A stretch of DNA of 64,000 nucleotides from RCIO01 sp040880025 (GTDB lineage Bacteria; Pseudomonadota; Alphaproteobacteria; Rhizobiales; Rhizobiaceae): positions 1 through 64,000 of the forward strand of contig JBBDJD010000001.1 of NCBI GenBank assembly GCA_040880025.1, read 5' to 3'. Positions 53,432 to 62,179 of this stretch are shown in pieces. Made by a program: the position numbers and the translations under genes. The notes beneath the pieces were generated by a model. That model made no database searches. It worked only from the letters and a program-made list of their open reading frames with translations, and was not told the origin of the DNA. The first letter of the stretch is position 1. Every line of letters starts with the position of its first letter.

Positions 53432-56017
53432 TCACGTGCTTCCCTTCAACTTGCGCAGTTGGGCTTCGGCGAAATCGAGATGGCTTTTGAATGTTGGCGC
53501 GATATGCGGAGCGTCGCGCGTGAGCGCATGCAACAGTTCGATTGCCACTTCATAGTCGGCGATCGCTGCGGTGGCCCCGTATTTGGCGCTTGCTTGCTTG
53601 GCGTTGCCACGGTTGAAGTAGACGCGCGCGAGATCAAGTCGCAGTCCAGGCCACTGGTCCCACGTCTCGCTCAAATCGCCGCGCATTCCTTCCATCAGCT
53701 CAATTGCTGAATCATAGTCGGGAATCGCGGCTTCGGCCCCGTGTGCTGCGGTCGCCTTCTTAGCGATGCCGCGGTTCAAATAGGCGCCGGAGAGAGCGCT
53801 GTGAAGTCCGGGCGATTGTCGCCAAAACATGCCGAACTCGCCGCGCAGTTCCTCCAACACGTCGATTGCCGCATCTTGGTCGGCGATCGCCGCGTCTGCC
53901 CCGTGCGCCTCGCTCGCTTCCTTAGAGTTACCGCGATTTATGTAGGCTATGGCGAGATCACTGCGCATGTCAGGCGACAGACGCCAGGCCGCACCGAGAT
54001 CGTCGCGAAGTTCCTCGCGAAGCTTGATTGCCGCATCGTAGTCGGCGATCGCAGCCTCGGCCCCGTGCACCGTGCTGGCTTCTTTGGAAATGCCGCGGTT
54101 CATGTAGAGCGAGGCGAGGTCGTTGCGCGGTTCAGTTGACTGAATCCAGACCGTGCCCAGATCATCGCGCAGATCCTCCATGATCTCGATCGCATCATCA
54201 TAGTCGGCTATCGCCGCGTCGGGCCCGTGCGCCGCGCTAGTATGCTTAATGGTGCCAAGGTTTCCGTAGGTCTTGGCGAGATAGTTGCGCAGTTCAGGCG
54301 ACTGGCGCCAGACCTCACCAAGATCGGCGCGAAGTCCCTCCATAAGCTCGATCGCAGAGCAGTAATCGGTGATCACTTCATCAACGCCATGGGCTGCGCT
54401 CTCTTGCCTAGCGTTGCCACGATTCATGTAGGCGCGGGCGAGACCTAAGGTTAGTTCAGTCGACTGGCGCCAGGCTTCGCCGAGATCGTCGCGCAGTTCC
54501 TCCATAAGCTCGACTGCCGCATCGTGGTCGGCGATCGCGGCGTCGGCCCCGAAGGCCGCGCTCGTACGCTTGGCGTTGCCGCGGTTCATATATACGTTGG
54601 CGAAACCGTTTCGCATTTCAGGCGACTGGCGCAAGGCCTCACCGAGATCGGCGCGCAGTGCCTTCATAATCTCAATCGCCGAATCGAAGTCGGCAATCGC
54701 CAGTTCAGCCCCGTGCGATGCGCTTTCGTTCTTGGCAGCGCCGCGATTCATGTAGGCCCCGGCGAGACGGTAGCGCGGCCCCGGAGACTGGCGCCAAGCC
54801 TCGTCAAAATCGACGCGCAGCTTCTTCATGACGTCAATCACTGCATCAAAGTCGGCGATTGCGGCCTCAGCCCCGTGAGATGCGCTCGATCGCTTTACAG
54901 CCCCGCGGTTGCTGAGGAGCATAGATATGTTTGTACGATTAATGCCAGTTGCCCTTGCCGCGACCACCATCCCGGCAATCGCCAATGCTTCGTCCCAGAG
55001 GCTGACGGCGAAGCCCAGCCTTCCTACATTCCACTCCATTTGCGCTTGGGGCCAGAGCAGATTGACAAATAGCTTGAGCTGATCGAGCGAACTTTCCGCA
55101 TCTGTCGATGCGTTTTCGCCCATCTGCGCTTCCAGACCCCGCTGGAACGGGACGAGCGCCAGAAAGCTGTCCCACTCGGGCAGCGCGTGCCATTGCGCTT
55201 CCGCCGTGCGGCGCTCCGGCGATGGTTGCATCGCCTCGAAGCCGAGCTGCGCTTTTGCCTGTTGAAGCGCATCCGCAGCCTGCACTGTCGCGTCGAGAAT
55301 CATGCCTGCCGCCGGCGCGATCCTCTCCTTCAATCGCGCATCGGAATGTGCTGCGGTGGCAAACTCCTTGAGCGCCAGGCGGTATCTTGTGATCCCTTCG
55401 CTTGAACGTCCGATGCGAAGCGCGCCCTGAAGCTCCTGGAGGTCGACAACGAGGGCCGGGTCGTACCGCTGCGCCGGGACAGGTGCCGAACGATCATATT
55501 GGCCGAGCAGGTCGGCAAGCAGCCACACGGGCAGACCCTCAAAGGTTTCACCCGGCAGCGAACTCAGCGCAGAACCATCGACCGGATCGGGCACCATGCC
55601 GTCGCCAAAGACGAAGGCCTGTGCTGATTCCGCCACGAGAAGGATCGACAAAATGTCGCGCAGCCGGTCCGCGCGCTTGGGCCCGTATGTGTCGTCGAGA
55701 CCGGCCAGCCAGTCGCGATAGATGCCGTCACCGCCTTCCAGCGATGCGATGTCGCCCAGCGAAAGATGGCCCGCCAGGAAGCGGTCGGCGATGAAGGAGA
55801 CATAGGCAAAGCGCCGGTCGGCCTTTTCGATGATCAGGTCGAACAGTTCGGCTCGCGAGCCCGCCGAACCGTCGGAACGCCTGAATGCGTTCTCTTCGGG
55901 AATGACCGTCCCGAGCCTCCCGGAGAGATAGCTCAGCAGAAGGTCCCGATAACCCTGCGCCGCCGCGTCCGAGGACGAAGCCGCATCAGTGACCGAAAAG
56001 CGAAGGATCGATGGCAT
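53432..56017 (-). CDS. C-terminal half of a STAND ATPase: helical domain plus nine 54-residue TPR-like repeats
   Basis: An 861-residue open frame in the same frame as the NACHT part, from which only TGA and one GCC codon separate it. The first ~120 residues (ELFDLIIEKADRRFAYVSFI, DGIYRDWLAGLDDTYGPKRA) are the helical region that follows the ATPase in STAND proteins. From ~367 on there are nine repeats of the type AYMNRGNAK--SAAHGA--AIADYD-AIELM--LR-DLGE-WRQSP-LR. No ribosome site precedes ATG 56017, so this half probably arose by a nonsense change or is read through. Confidence 0.8.
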   Translation of the reverse strand: MPSILRFSVTDAASSSDAAAQGYRDLLLSYLSGRLGTVIPEENAFRRSDGSAGSRAELFDLIIEKADRRFAYVSFIADRFLAGHLSLGDIASLEGGDGIYRDWLAGLDDTYGPKRADRLRDILSILLVAESAQAFVFGDGMVPDPVDGSALSSLPGETFEGLPVWLLADLLGQYDRSAPVPAQRYDPALVVDLQELQGALRIGRSSEGITRYRLALKEFATAAHSDARLKERIAPAAGMILDATVQAADALQQAKAQLGFEAMQPSPERRTAEAQWHALPEWDSFLALVPFQRGLEAQMGENASTDAESSLDQLKLFVNLLWPQAQMEWNVGRLGFAVSLWDEALAIAGMVVAARATGINRTNISMLLSNRGAVKRSSASHGAEAAIADFDAVIDVMKKLRVDFDEAWRQSPGPRYRLAGAYMNRGAAKNESASHGAELAIADFDSAIEIMKALRADLGEALRQSPEMRNGFANVYMNRGNAKRTSAAFGADAAIADHDAAVELMEELRDDLGEAWRQSTELTLGLARAYMNRGNARQESAAHGVDEVITDYCSAIELMEGLRADLGEVWRQSPELRNYLAKTYGNLGTIKHTSAAHGPDAAIADYDDAIEIMEDLRDDLGTVWIQSTEPRNDLASLYMNRGISKEASTVHGAEAAIADYDAAIKLREELRDDLGAAWRLSPDMRSDLAIAYINRGNSKEASEAHGADAAIADQDAAIDVLEELRGEFGMFWRQSPGLHSALSGAYLNRGIAKKATAAHGAEAAIPDYDSAIELMEGMRGDLSETWDQWPGLRLDLARVYFNRGNAKQASAKYGATAAIADYEVAIELLHALTRDAPHIAPTFKSHLDFAEAQLRKLKGST
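55275..55648. repeat. 374-bp identical block shared by the two STAND copies
   Basis: Identical, to my reading, to 58796-59169 (offset 3521). Similarity continues to 56017/59538 with scattered changes, while the TPR parts have diverged. It codes for the helical domain after the ATPase. The pattern suggests recent duplication or gene conversion. Confidence 0.85.
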
Positions 56018-56020
56018 GGC

Positions 56021-57943
56021 TCAGGTTGTCGCGGACTTGTCGGCATAGAGGGGAACGATTCTCCGAGCCAGAAAGTCTGGTACCTCGTCGTCGCCATGGG
56101 GCAGGCGCGAGGTCAAAACGAGATAGATATGCTCGGGCAGCTGCTCTTCGCTCGGCAAGAGCAGGATCGGCGAGGCCTGACGCTCCGCATCGGCGGCAGG
56201 CGGTTCGGCCTCATCGAGACCGTCGATCGCCAGGAGCAGCGGGTCATGCTCTCCCAGCATGCCGAACCGGACGGCGAAAGCCCTCCACGCCGCCAGCCAT
56301 TCCACAAAAGCCTCCGGGGTCGGGTCGGCGATCAGGGCCCGGCTGGTCGGTTTCTGATCCCGGTTGTTGTCGTTGGTGAGCTTCGTCGTGAACTGACGAT
56401 CGAGCGTATTGACGAACCCGGCCACGCCGGAGCGGATCTCACGCCGAACAAAGTAAGTGTAGATCTGCCGATGGTTCGAATGCGCAAAGCGCGGTGTGAT
56501 CGGTTCTTCCTCGATGTCATCCGACGACAATCCCAGCACGAATGTCGTCTTGCCCACATGAGCGGGCGCCTGAAGCCAGAACACGCCGCGGATCCGGCTC
56601 TCGAGGAACGCCGCGAGTTCCTTCCTGATGAATTGCGGCGAATGGTAGTTCTGATCGAGACGCGCGCGATCAAGGGCTTCGATCACGGACTGGTCGTTCG
56701 CCGGAAGTCCTTCGGGCACAGCAGGTTCAACTGTCGCGCCGCGCTTGATCTCGTTTTCGAAGAAGGCGGCGAGGTCGGTTGCCTGATGGGCGCCATATCG
56801 GGACTTGTGACCACGAGCGTAGTCGAGTGCGTCGAAGACACCGCCCGCCTTGTCGTTGTAAAGCGCGTCATACAGGATCACGTCCCGCCGCTGGCAGCGA
56901 ATGCAGCGGCGCGCGGTTATGAGAGGCGACAGCGCTAGCAGGCTGTTGTCGGCGAGGCGCAGCGCGGTCGCAAGCCATTCCTCTTCGTGCGGGTCGGCCT
57001 CGTCTTCGCGCCGAGCGAGCCATCTGCGCGTGGCGTCTGGCCCCTGCAGACGCTCCTCGCCTTCGGGAAGTCGAACGATGAACTCCATGCCCTCGAACGC
57101 GTGGCGCACGACCATTGCTTCGAGAAGGCCGAAGAAGGGCATGACACGGCGGGAGGCGCCTCGCACACTCTGCAGATTTCCGGTCTCGACCAGTCCTGCG
57201 ACGAGGTTCGCCGTTTCCAGAACGTCGAGTGCTCGCGCCCCGTGACCGATGACGTCGTTGCGAACCTCCGCGAAGACACCGGCGCCGGCCAATAGCCCAT
57301 CCGTCGGGTTTTCGTCGGGTCGTGCAGCCTCGGCAAGAGCACGGACTTCAGCCGGATACTGATCCGGTCGCGCCTGAATTCGCTGCACGGCTTCCCGCAA
57401 ATTCCCGATCCAGCTTCCCGAGGAAAGCTTCCTGAAGAGTTGTGTCGTTACCCATTCAGCATCATTGCCATCGCGTCCATACGCGGCGACGGCGCGAAGC
57501 ATGATGATGGCGATGAACTTGATCAGAACCTCGAAGCTGTCTCGATACTGGAAAAGCGCCGTATCGGCCGTCGCAACGTTCGGCTCTCGCGTTTCCAACA
57601 GTTCGAGCAGGCGGTCGATTTCGTGCGCAATCGGCGCCGGCCAATTCTTCACAATGATGGTGTACCAGTCCGACTGTCGTGCTTTCGCCGCCGTGCCGGA
57701 GAGGGTATCGCGTACAGTATCCAGACGCTGCTCTTCCTGCGAGCCGGCCTGAAGCTCGCTGCTGGCGTTGGCCAGTGTCAGCGCATGGCGATAGAGGCGC
57801 TCGCGGTCGTCCTGGCCCAGATTTGCCTCATCCAGCAATTCGGAAGCGCGCGTCAAGAATGCGCGTCGCATGCTCTTCGCCTCTTCGCTTTCGAAGAGGA
57901 TTTCCGAAATCCGGGTTCGCATGGTTTTCATGTCTGCGGTCAC
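56021..57943 (-). CDS. N-terminal half of a STAND ATPase: HEPN-like region plus NACHT
   Basis: A 640-residue protein from GTG 57943, which overlaps the stop of the upstream copy (GTGA) and follows AAAGGAAG. Residues ~100-260 are helical with EVRNDVIGHGARALD, an R-x5-H motif as in HEPN RNases. Two Cys pairs at RRCIRCQRR may bind metal. NACHT: LQAPAHVGKTTFVLG (~460; the first Gly of the P-loop is Ala) and LLLAIDGLDEAEP (~575). It ends HIYLVLTSRLPHGDDEVPDF ... ADKSATT at a TGA. The rest of the protein continues in frame. Confidence 0.82.
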   Translation of the reverse strand: MTADMKTMRTRISEILFESEEAKSMRRAFLTRASELLDEANLGQDDRERLYRHALTLANASSELQAGSQEEQRLDTVRDTLSGTAAKARQSDWYTIIVKNWPAPIAHEIDRLLELLETREPNVATADTALFQYRDSFEVLIKFIAIIMLRAVAAYGRDGNDAEWVTTQLFRKLSSGSWIGNLREAVQRIQARPDQYPAEVRALAEAARPDENPTDGLLAGAGVFAEVRNDVIGHGARALDVLETANLVAGLVETGNLQSVRGASRRVMPFFGLLEAMVVRHAFEGMEFIVRLPEGEERLQGPDATRRWLARREDEADPHEEEWLATALRLADNSLLALSPLITARRCIRCQRRDVILYDALYNDKAGGVFDALDYARGHKSRYGAHQATDLAAFFENEIKRGATVEPAVPEGLPANDQSVIEALDRARLDQNYHSPQFIRKELAAFLESRIRGVFWLQAPAHVGKTTFVLGLSSDDIEEEPITPRFAHSNHRQIYTYFVRREIRSGVAGFVNTLDRQFTTKLTNDNNRDQKPTSRALIADPTPEAFVEWLAAWRAFAVRFGMLGEHDPLLLAIDGLDEAEPPAADAERQASPILLLPSEEQLPEHIYLVLTSRLPHGDDEVPDFLARRIVPLYADKSATT

Positions 57944-59538
57944 GGGCTTCCTTTCAGTTTGAGCAACTGCGCTTCGGCGAATTCGAGGTGGGGTTTGAAA
58001 AATGACGCCATGTGCGGTGCATCTTGAGCAAGCGATTGCCACAGCTCGATTGCCGCATCATAGTCAGCGATTGCTGCGTCAATGGCGTACGCTGCGCTTG
58101 CTTCCTTGGCGTTGCCGCGGTTCACGTAGGTTTTGGCGAGATCGTTGCGCAGTCCAGGCAACTGGAGCCAGGCCTCGCCGAGATCGTCGCGTAGCGCCTC
58201 CATAAGCTCGATTGCCGCAACGTAGTCGGCGATCGCCGCGTCGGCCCCGTGCGCTGCGCTCGCTTGCCTGGCGTTGCCGCGGCTCGTGTATGTGCCTGCA
58301 AGATCGTTGCGCAGTCCGGGCGACTGGCGCCAGGCCTCGCCGAGATCGTCGCGCAGCGCCTCGCGAAGCTCGATTGCCGCATCAAAGTCATCGGTCGCTG
58401 CCTGGGCACCGTGCACAGCGCTCGCTTGTCTGACAACGCCGCGTTTCATCAGGAGAGCAGCGACGGTATTCAGATTGTGGGCGGTGAATTTTGCCGCGGC
58501 AACCATCCTGGCGATGGCCAATGCTCCGTTCCAGAGGCTGACGGCGAGGTTCAGCCTGCCTTCATTTTGCAACAGCGCCGCCCGGTGCCAGAGCAGACTG
58601 CGAAATAGTTGATCGGGTGTTTTCGCGGCACCTGTAGATGCGCCATCGCCAAGCTGCGCTTCCAGGCCTCGCTGGAACGGAACGAGCGTCAGGAAGCTGT
58701 CCCACTCGGGCAATGCGTGCCACTGCGCTTCCGCTGCGCGGCGCTCCGCCGACGGCTGCATGGCCTCGAAGCCAAATTGCTGTTGAAGCGCAGTCGCAGC
58801 CTGCACTGTCGCGTCGAGAATCATGCCTGCCGCCGGCGCGATCCTCTCCTTCAATCGCGCATCGGAATGTGCTGCGGTGGCAAACTCCTTGAGCGCCAGG
58901 CGGTATCTTGTGATCCCTTCGCTTGAACGTCCGATGCGAAGCGCGCCCTGAAGCTCCTGGAGGTCGACAACGAGGGCCGGGTCGTACCGCTGCGCCGGGA
59001 CAGGTGCCGAACGATCATATTGGCCGAGCAGGTCGGCAAGCAGCCACACGGGCAGACCCTCAAAGGTTTCACCCGGCAGCGAACTCAGCGCAGAACCATC
59101 GACCGGATCGGGCACCATGCCGTCGCCAAAGACGAAGGCCTGTGCTGATTCCGCCACGAGAAGGATCGATAAAATGTCGCGCAGCCGGTCCGCGCGCTTG
59201 GGTCCGTATGTCTCGTCGAGACCGGCCAGCCAGTCGCGATATATGCCGTCATCGCTTTCCAGCGATGCGATGTCGCCCAGCGAAAGATGGCCTGACAGGA
59301 AGCGGTCGGCAATGAAGGAAACATAGGCAAAGCGCCGATCGGCCTTTTCGATGATCAGGTCGAAGAGCTCGGCTCGCGAGCCCGCCGAACCGTCGGAGCG
59401 CCTGAACGCATCTTCTTCGGAAATGACTGCCCCGAGCCTCCCGGCAAGATAGCTCAGCAGCAGGTCCCGATAACCCAGCGCCGCCGCGTCCGAGGACGAA
59501 GCCGCATCAGTGACCGAAAAGCGAAGGATCGATGGCAG
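57940..59538 (-). pseudogene. 5'-truncated duplicate of the STAND C-terminal half (three repeats)
   Basis: Homologous to 53432-56017 from codon 1 (CTG at 59538 for ATG) through the helical domain, then three TPR-like repeats where the other copy has nine. No ATG, GTG or TTG lies in frame from the upstream stop at 59683 down to GTG 59157. The NACHT part that should precede it is missing. It ends LLKLKGSP at TGA 57940, overlapping the start of the NACHT gene by 4 bases. Probably the tail of a lost first STAND gene. Confidence 0.75.
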
Positions 59539-59784
59539 CGTGCTTCCCCGGGTCGCGCAGCGGCATATCAGGTGCCATTTAAGTTGTAGCCGAAGCCATT
59601 CATTCGATAAAGCCGAGGCTAGCGAATTCTTTCCTTGATCTTGGGCGTTCGATTTTTCGAGACTATCCTCATTAGCCCACTGTCATATGGGCTTCCTCAA
59701 CTGAGTAGAATGCGAGCAATTTCTGAAAAGGCACTTTAGTTATTCAGTGGCTCTAATCATCCCTTAAACAGCGGCAGGGCGCAA
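59539..59784. other. Intergenic region between the divergent accessory systems
   Basis: About 250 AT-richer bases (for example gcactttagttattcagtgg near 59732). No gene seen; it is probably the promoter region of the two transcripts on either side. Confidence 0.4.
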
Positions 59785-60564
59785 ATGGGACACAACCGCC
59801 TCGGCCGGGTGCCGGCAACGCGCAAGTAGAACGATGTCGTTGCGCTGCTCGGCGAGGGAGCGCCGGTTGACGACATAGCCGGCGCGAGCGCCGACGCGGC
59901 CGAGGCATCGCTGTCGGCTGCCCGAGATGATCCGGCGCTGCTTCACTCGTTCTGGCTTCTCACCCAGCTGCCGCTTGCGGCGCGCTCCGGCGATTTCGGA
60001 GAAGCGCTCGCTGAACTCGGGCTGCGGGTCCCGGTCAATCCGTCTCTCGGCGACATACTGGGCGCTGTCGCGGAGAACATCGACCGTCACGCGACGCTCG
60101 CCGGCGGCCGAACCGATCTCGGCGAGATTGCACAGTCAGCGCTGATCCAGTCGCTTGCGTCGGTCGCGGGCCGTGAACTGCCGCAGCTGTTCGGGGCGAC
60201 ATCGGATGATGTCCGCGCCGTACTCGGCAAGTTTGCCGGCAAGGATTCCTTCGGGCACCTGGCGCGCGACTTCTTCGCCACGCTGACGCACAAGCATCTC
60301 GACTATTATCTCAGCCGCGCCGTTCCGGATGTGGTCGGATCACCAGGCGGTTTCGACGTCATTGCCGAGCACAACCGGTTCAACGCGGCGCTGGAGCTTC
60401 ACTGCCGCGAAGCATCCAGGATCGTCGAAGAGTTCTCGGGAACCTGGTTTTCCAAAACGCAGTACGAGACGGGAATCACACCCGAGAAGGCGCGTGGGTT
60501 CGTGTTCGTGGCGCTGCGCAAGATCGGGGCCGAGCTCAAGGCGAGGCGCAAGGCCGATGCCTGA
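59785..60564 (+). pseudogene. Partner gene of the QueC-like enzyme with an early in-frame TAG
   Basis: The frame from ATG 59785 reads MGHNRLGRVPATRK, then TAG at 59827-59829, then NDVVALLGEGAPVDDIAGAS onward with no further stop to 60564. Conserved-looking parts are LHSFWLLTQLPLAARSGDFG, HLARDFFATLTHKHLDYYLS, IVEEFSGTWFSKTQYETGI and GFVFVALRKIGAEL. The intact product would be ~259 residues. No other start lies in frame before GTG 60331. A Trp-to-stop change would explain it. The stop overlaps the QueC-like start by 8 bases. I recall this family beside QueC-like genes but cannot name it. Confidence 0.65.
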
Positions 60565-61915
60565 GACGCTCGTGCTCTGCGGCGAGGCAGCCGCGCATGA
60601 TGACGGCACCGGAGAGACGCTCAGGCTTCGTCTCGCTGGCAAGGACGCGAACATCCGGCTCGAGCTGTCGGATATCGAAAAGCGGATGCTGTCGAACGTC
60701 AAGGCGCAACTGGCCGACCTGATCGAAGTGGCGGCTTATGTCTATTGCGCCGATCAGATGGTCAGCAGAGGCGGGGAGGCGTCGCGCAGCCTGGGTAAGG
60801 ATTGGCGACGGCAATGGCGCTTCGTCATCCCCGTGCGCCGGCCCGATCTGTGGTCGGACGAGACGGTATCGGCCGCTCTCAGGACAGCGCTGGGATTCAT
60901 GGCAGACGAGGATTTTGCATTCGACTTTATTCCGCAATCGGCGCCGGAGCCGATCGATACCTATTTCACCTATGCCGAGAGGGATCCGGCGCCAGCCAGC
61001 GACGAGGTCGCGCTGTTTTCCGGCGGGCTCGACTCGCTTGCCGGCGCCGCACACACTCTGCGCAATTCGCATGCGCGACTGCTGCTGATCAGCCACCAGT
61101 CCTCGACGAAACTGGCGGCACATCAGCGTCGGCTCGTCACCGAGCTTTCGACCGGCTTTCCGGGCCGCATCGTCCACATGCCGGTTCGCGTCTCCAAGAT
61201 CGGCATCAGGGCGATCGAAAATACGCAGAGGACACGCAGCTTTCTCTACGCTGCCATCGCGGCCACGGTTGCGGGGATTTGTGAGGCGGACAAAGTGCGT
61301 TTCTTCGAGAACGGCATCGTCAGCTACAATCTGCCGATCGCCGAACAGGTGGTCGGCGCGCGCGCCACGCGCAGCACCCATCCCAAGGTCCTGAACGATC
61401 TTCAGACGCTGATGTCCCTGCTTCTCGAGCGCAAGGTCGGTATCGACAACCCGCTTGTGTGGCACACCAAGGGCGAGGTTGCGGGATTGCTCGACGGCGC
61501 CGGCTACGCGCGTCTGCTGGGCGACAGCGTCAGCTGCAGCTCGGTTCATGCCATGTCGCGCGAGAAGACCCATTGCGGGCGCTGTTCGCAATGTCTCGAC
61601 CGGCGTTTCGGCATTCTCGCGGCCGGACTTGGCGCATTCGACCCCGCCGAGCACTACGGGGTGGATCTGCTGACGGGTTCCCGGGAGGCAGGAACGTCCC
61701 GCGCGATGGCCGAAGGCTTCGTGCGCCATGCAAGGGCGCTCGCCCAGATGAACGATCTGCAATTCCTGTCAAAGTTCGGCGGCCAGATTGCACGCACCAC
61801 GCGGGCATTCGACAGGCTGTCGGCGGACGACGTCGCCAAGAAGGCCATCGATCTTCACCGGCGCCACGGCCAGGCGGTGGTGCGTGGAGCAAAAACCTTG
61901 GGCACGAGGAGATGA
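60557..61915 (+). CDS. QueC-like (7-cyano-7-deazaguanine synthase-type) enzyme
   Basis: A 452-residue protein from ATG 60557. The PP-loop ATP site is EVALFSGGLDSLAGA (~150), and the zinc-type cluster is SCSSVHAMSREKTHCGRC then SQCLDRR (~330-350), both as in QueC. It is about twice the length of the housekeeping QueC (~230) and lacks the queuosine-pathway context. QueC-like proteins are known in the Qat and type IV CBASS defence systems. The last ~10 residues (GAKTLGTRR) overlap an integrase remnant, so the C-terminus may be altered. Coupled to the upstream gene. Confidence 0.85.
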   Translation: MPETLVLCGEAAAHDDGTGETLRLRLAGKDANIRLELSDIEKRMLSNVKAQLADLIEVAAYVYCADQMVSRGGEASRSLGKDWRRQWRFVIPVRRPDLWSDETVSAALRTALGFMADEDFAFDFIPQSAPEPIDTYFTYAERDPAPASDEVALFSGGLDSLAGAAHTLRNSHARLLLISHQSSTKLAAHQRRLVTELSTGFPGRIVHMPVRVSKIGIRAIENTQRTRSFLYAAIAATVAGICEADKVRFFENGIVSYNLPIAEQVVGARATRSTHPKVLNDLQTLMSLLLERKVGIDNPLVWHTKGEVAGLLDGAGYARLLGDSVSCSSVHAMSREKTHCGRCSQCLDRRFGILAAGLGAFDPAEHYGVDLLTGSREAGTSRAMAEGFVRHARALAQMNDLQFLSKFGGQIARTTRAFDRLSADDVAKKAIDLHRRHGQAVVRGAKTLGTRR

Positions 61916-62067
61916 TCACCACGTTCCGCAGCTACGGGCACCTCGACCCCGCCCGCCAGGGCGAGCTGATCAATGCCGTCGGGGACCGCGACGAGGACGA
62001 GGACCGGTTCGAGAAGATGTTCGACATGATCGAGCGGCTGGCGAAAAGGGAGGCGAAAACGGGGTGA
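61882..62067 (+). pseudogene. C-terminal remnant of a tyrosine recombinase
   Basis: In frame 1 the sequence reads AWSKNLGHEEMITTFRSYGH, then LDPARQGELINAVG and an acidic tail to the stop at 62067. This is the end of a phage-type integrase (the second His and the catalytic Tyr of R-H-R-H-Y). No earlier part remains; its 5' side is the QueC-like gene. It resembles the end of the recombinase at 31655-32779. Confidence 0.85.
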
Positions 62068-62080
62068 AATCGGGGCGTTC

Positions 62081-62100
62081 GTAACCTATGATGTAACCTA
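62081..62100 (+). repeat. Paired GTAACCTA repeats, arm-site-like
   Basis: GTAACCTA at 62081-62088 and 62093-62100, 13 bases past the integrase remnant stop. The same pair, inverted, is at 51125-51144. Confidence 0.55.
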
Positions 62101-62179
62101 TGCGCGTTTCAATTGCGCGACGGGTAGTCAAACTATTGAAATTGCTTAGTTCATCTAGGTCGGACCCGCTGAGCGGTCG

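Noticed and set aside
53435..54920. Regular ~162-bp repeats, considered as a CRISPR-like array
   Set aside because: The repeats are coding TPR-like units of 54 codons with gradual divergence and no spacers. No CRISPR array or cas gene is seen in the window.
56021..56023. Selenocysteine or other recoding at the STAND TGA
   Set aside because: No Cys/Sec-like context or obvious downstream hairpin was seen, and the copy has a Ser codon there. A nonsense change is simpler.
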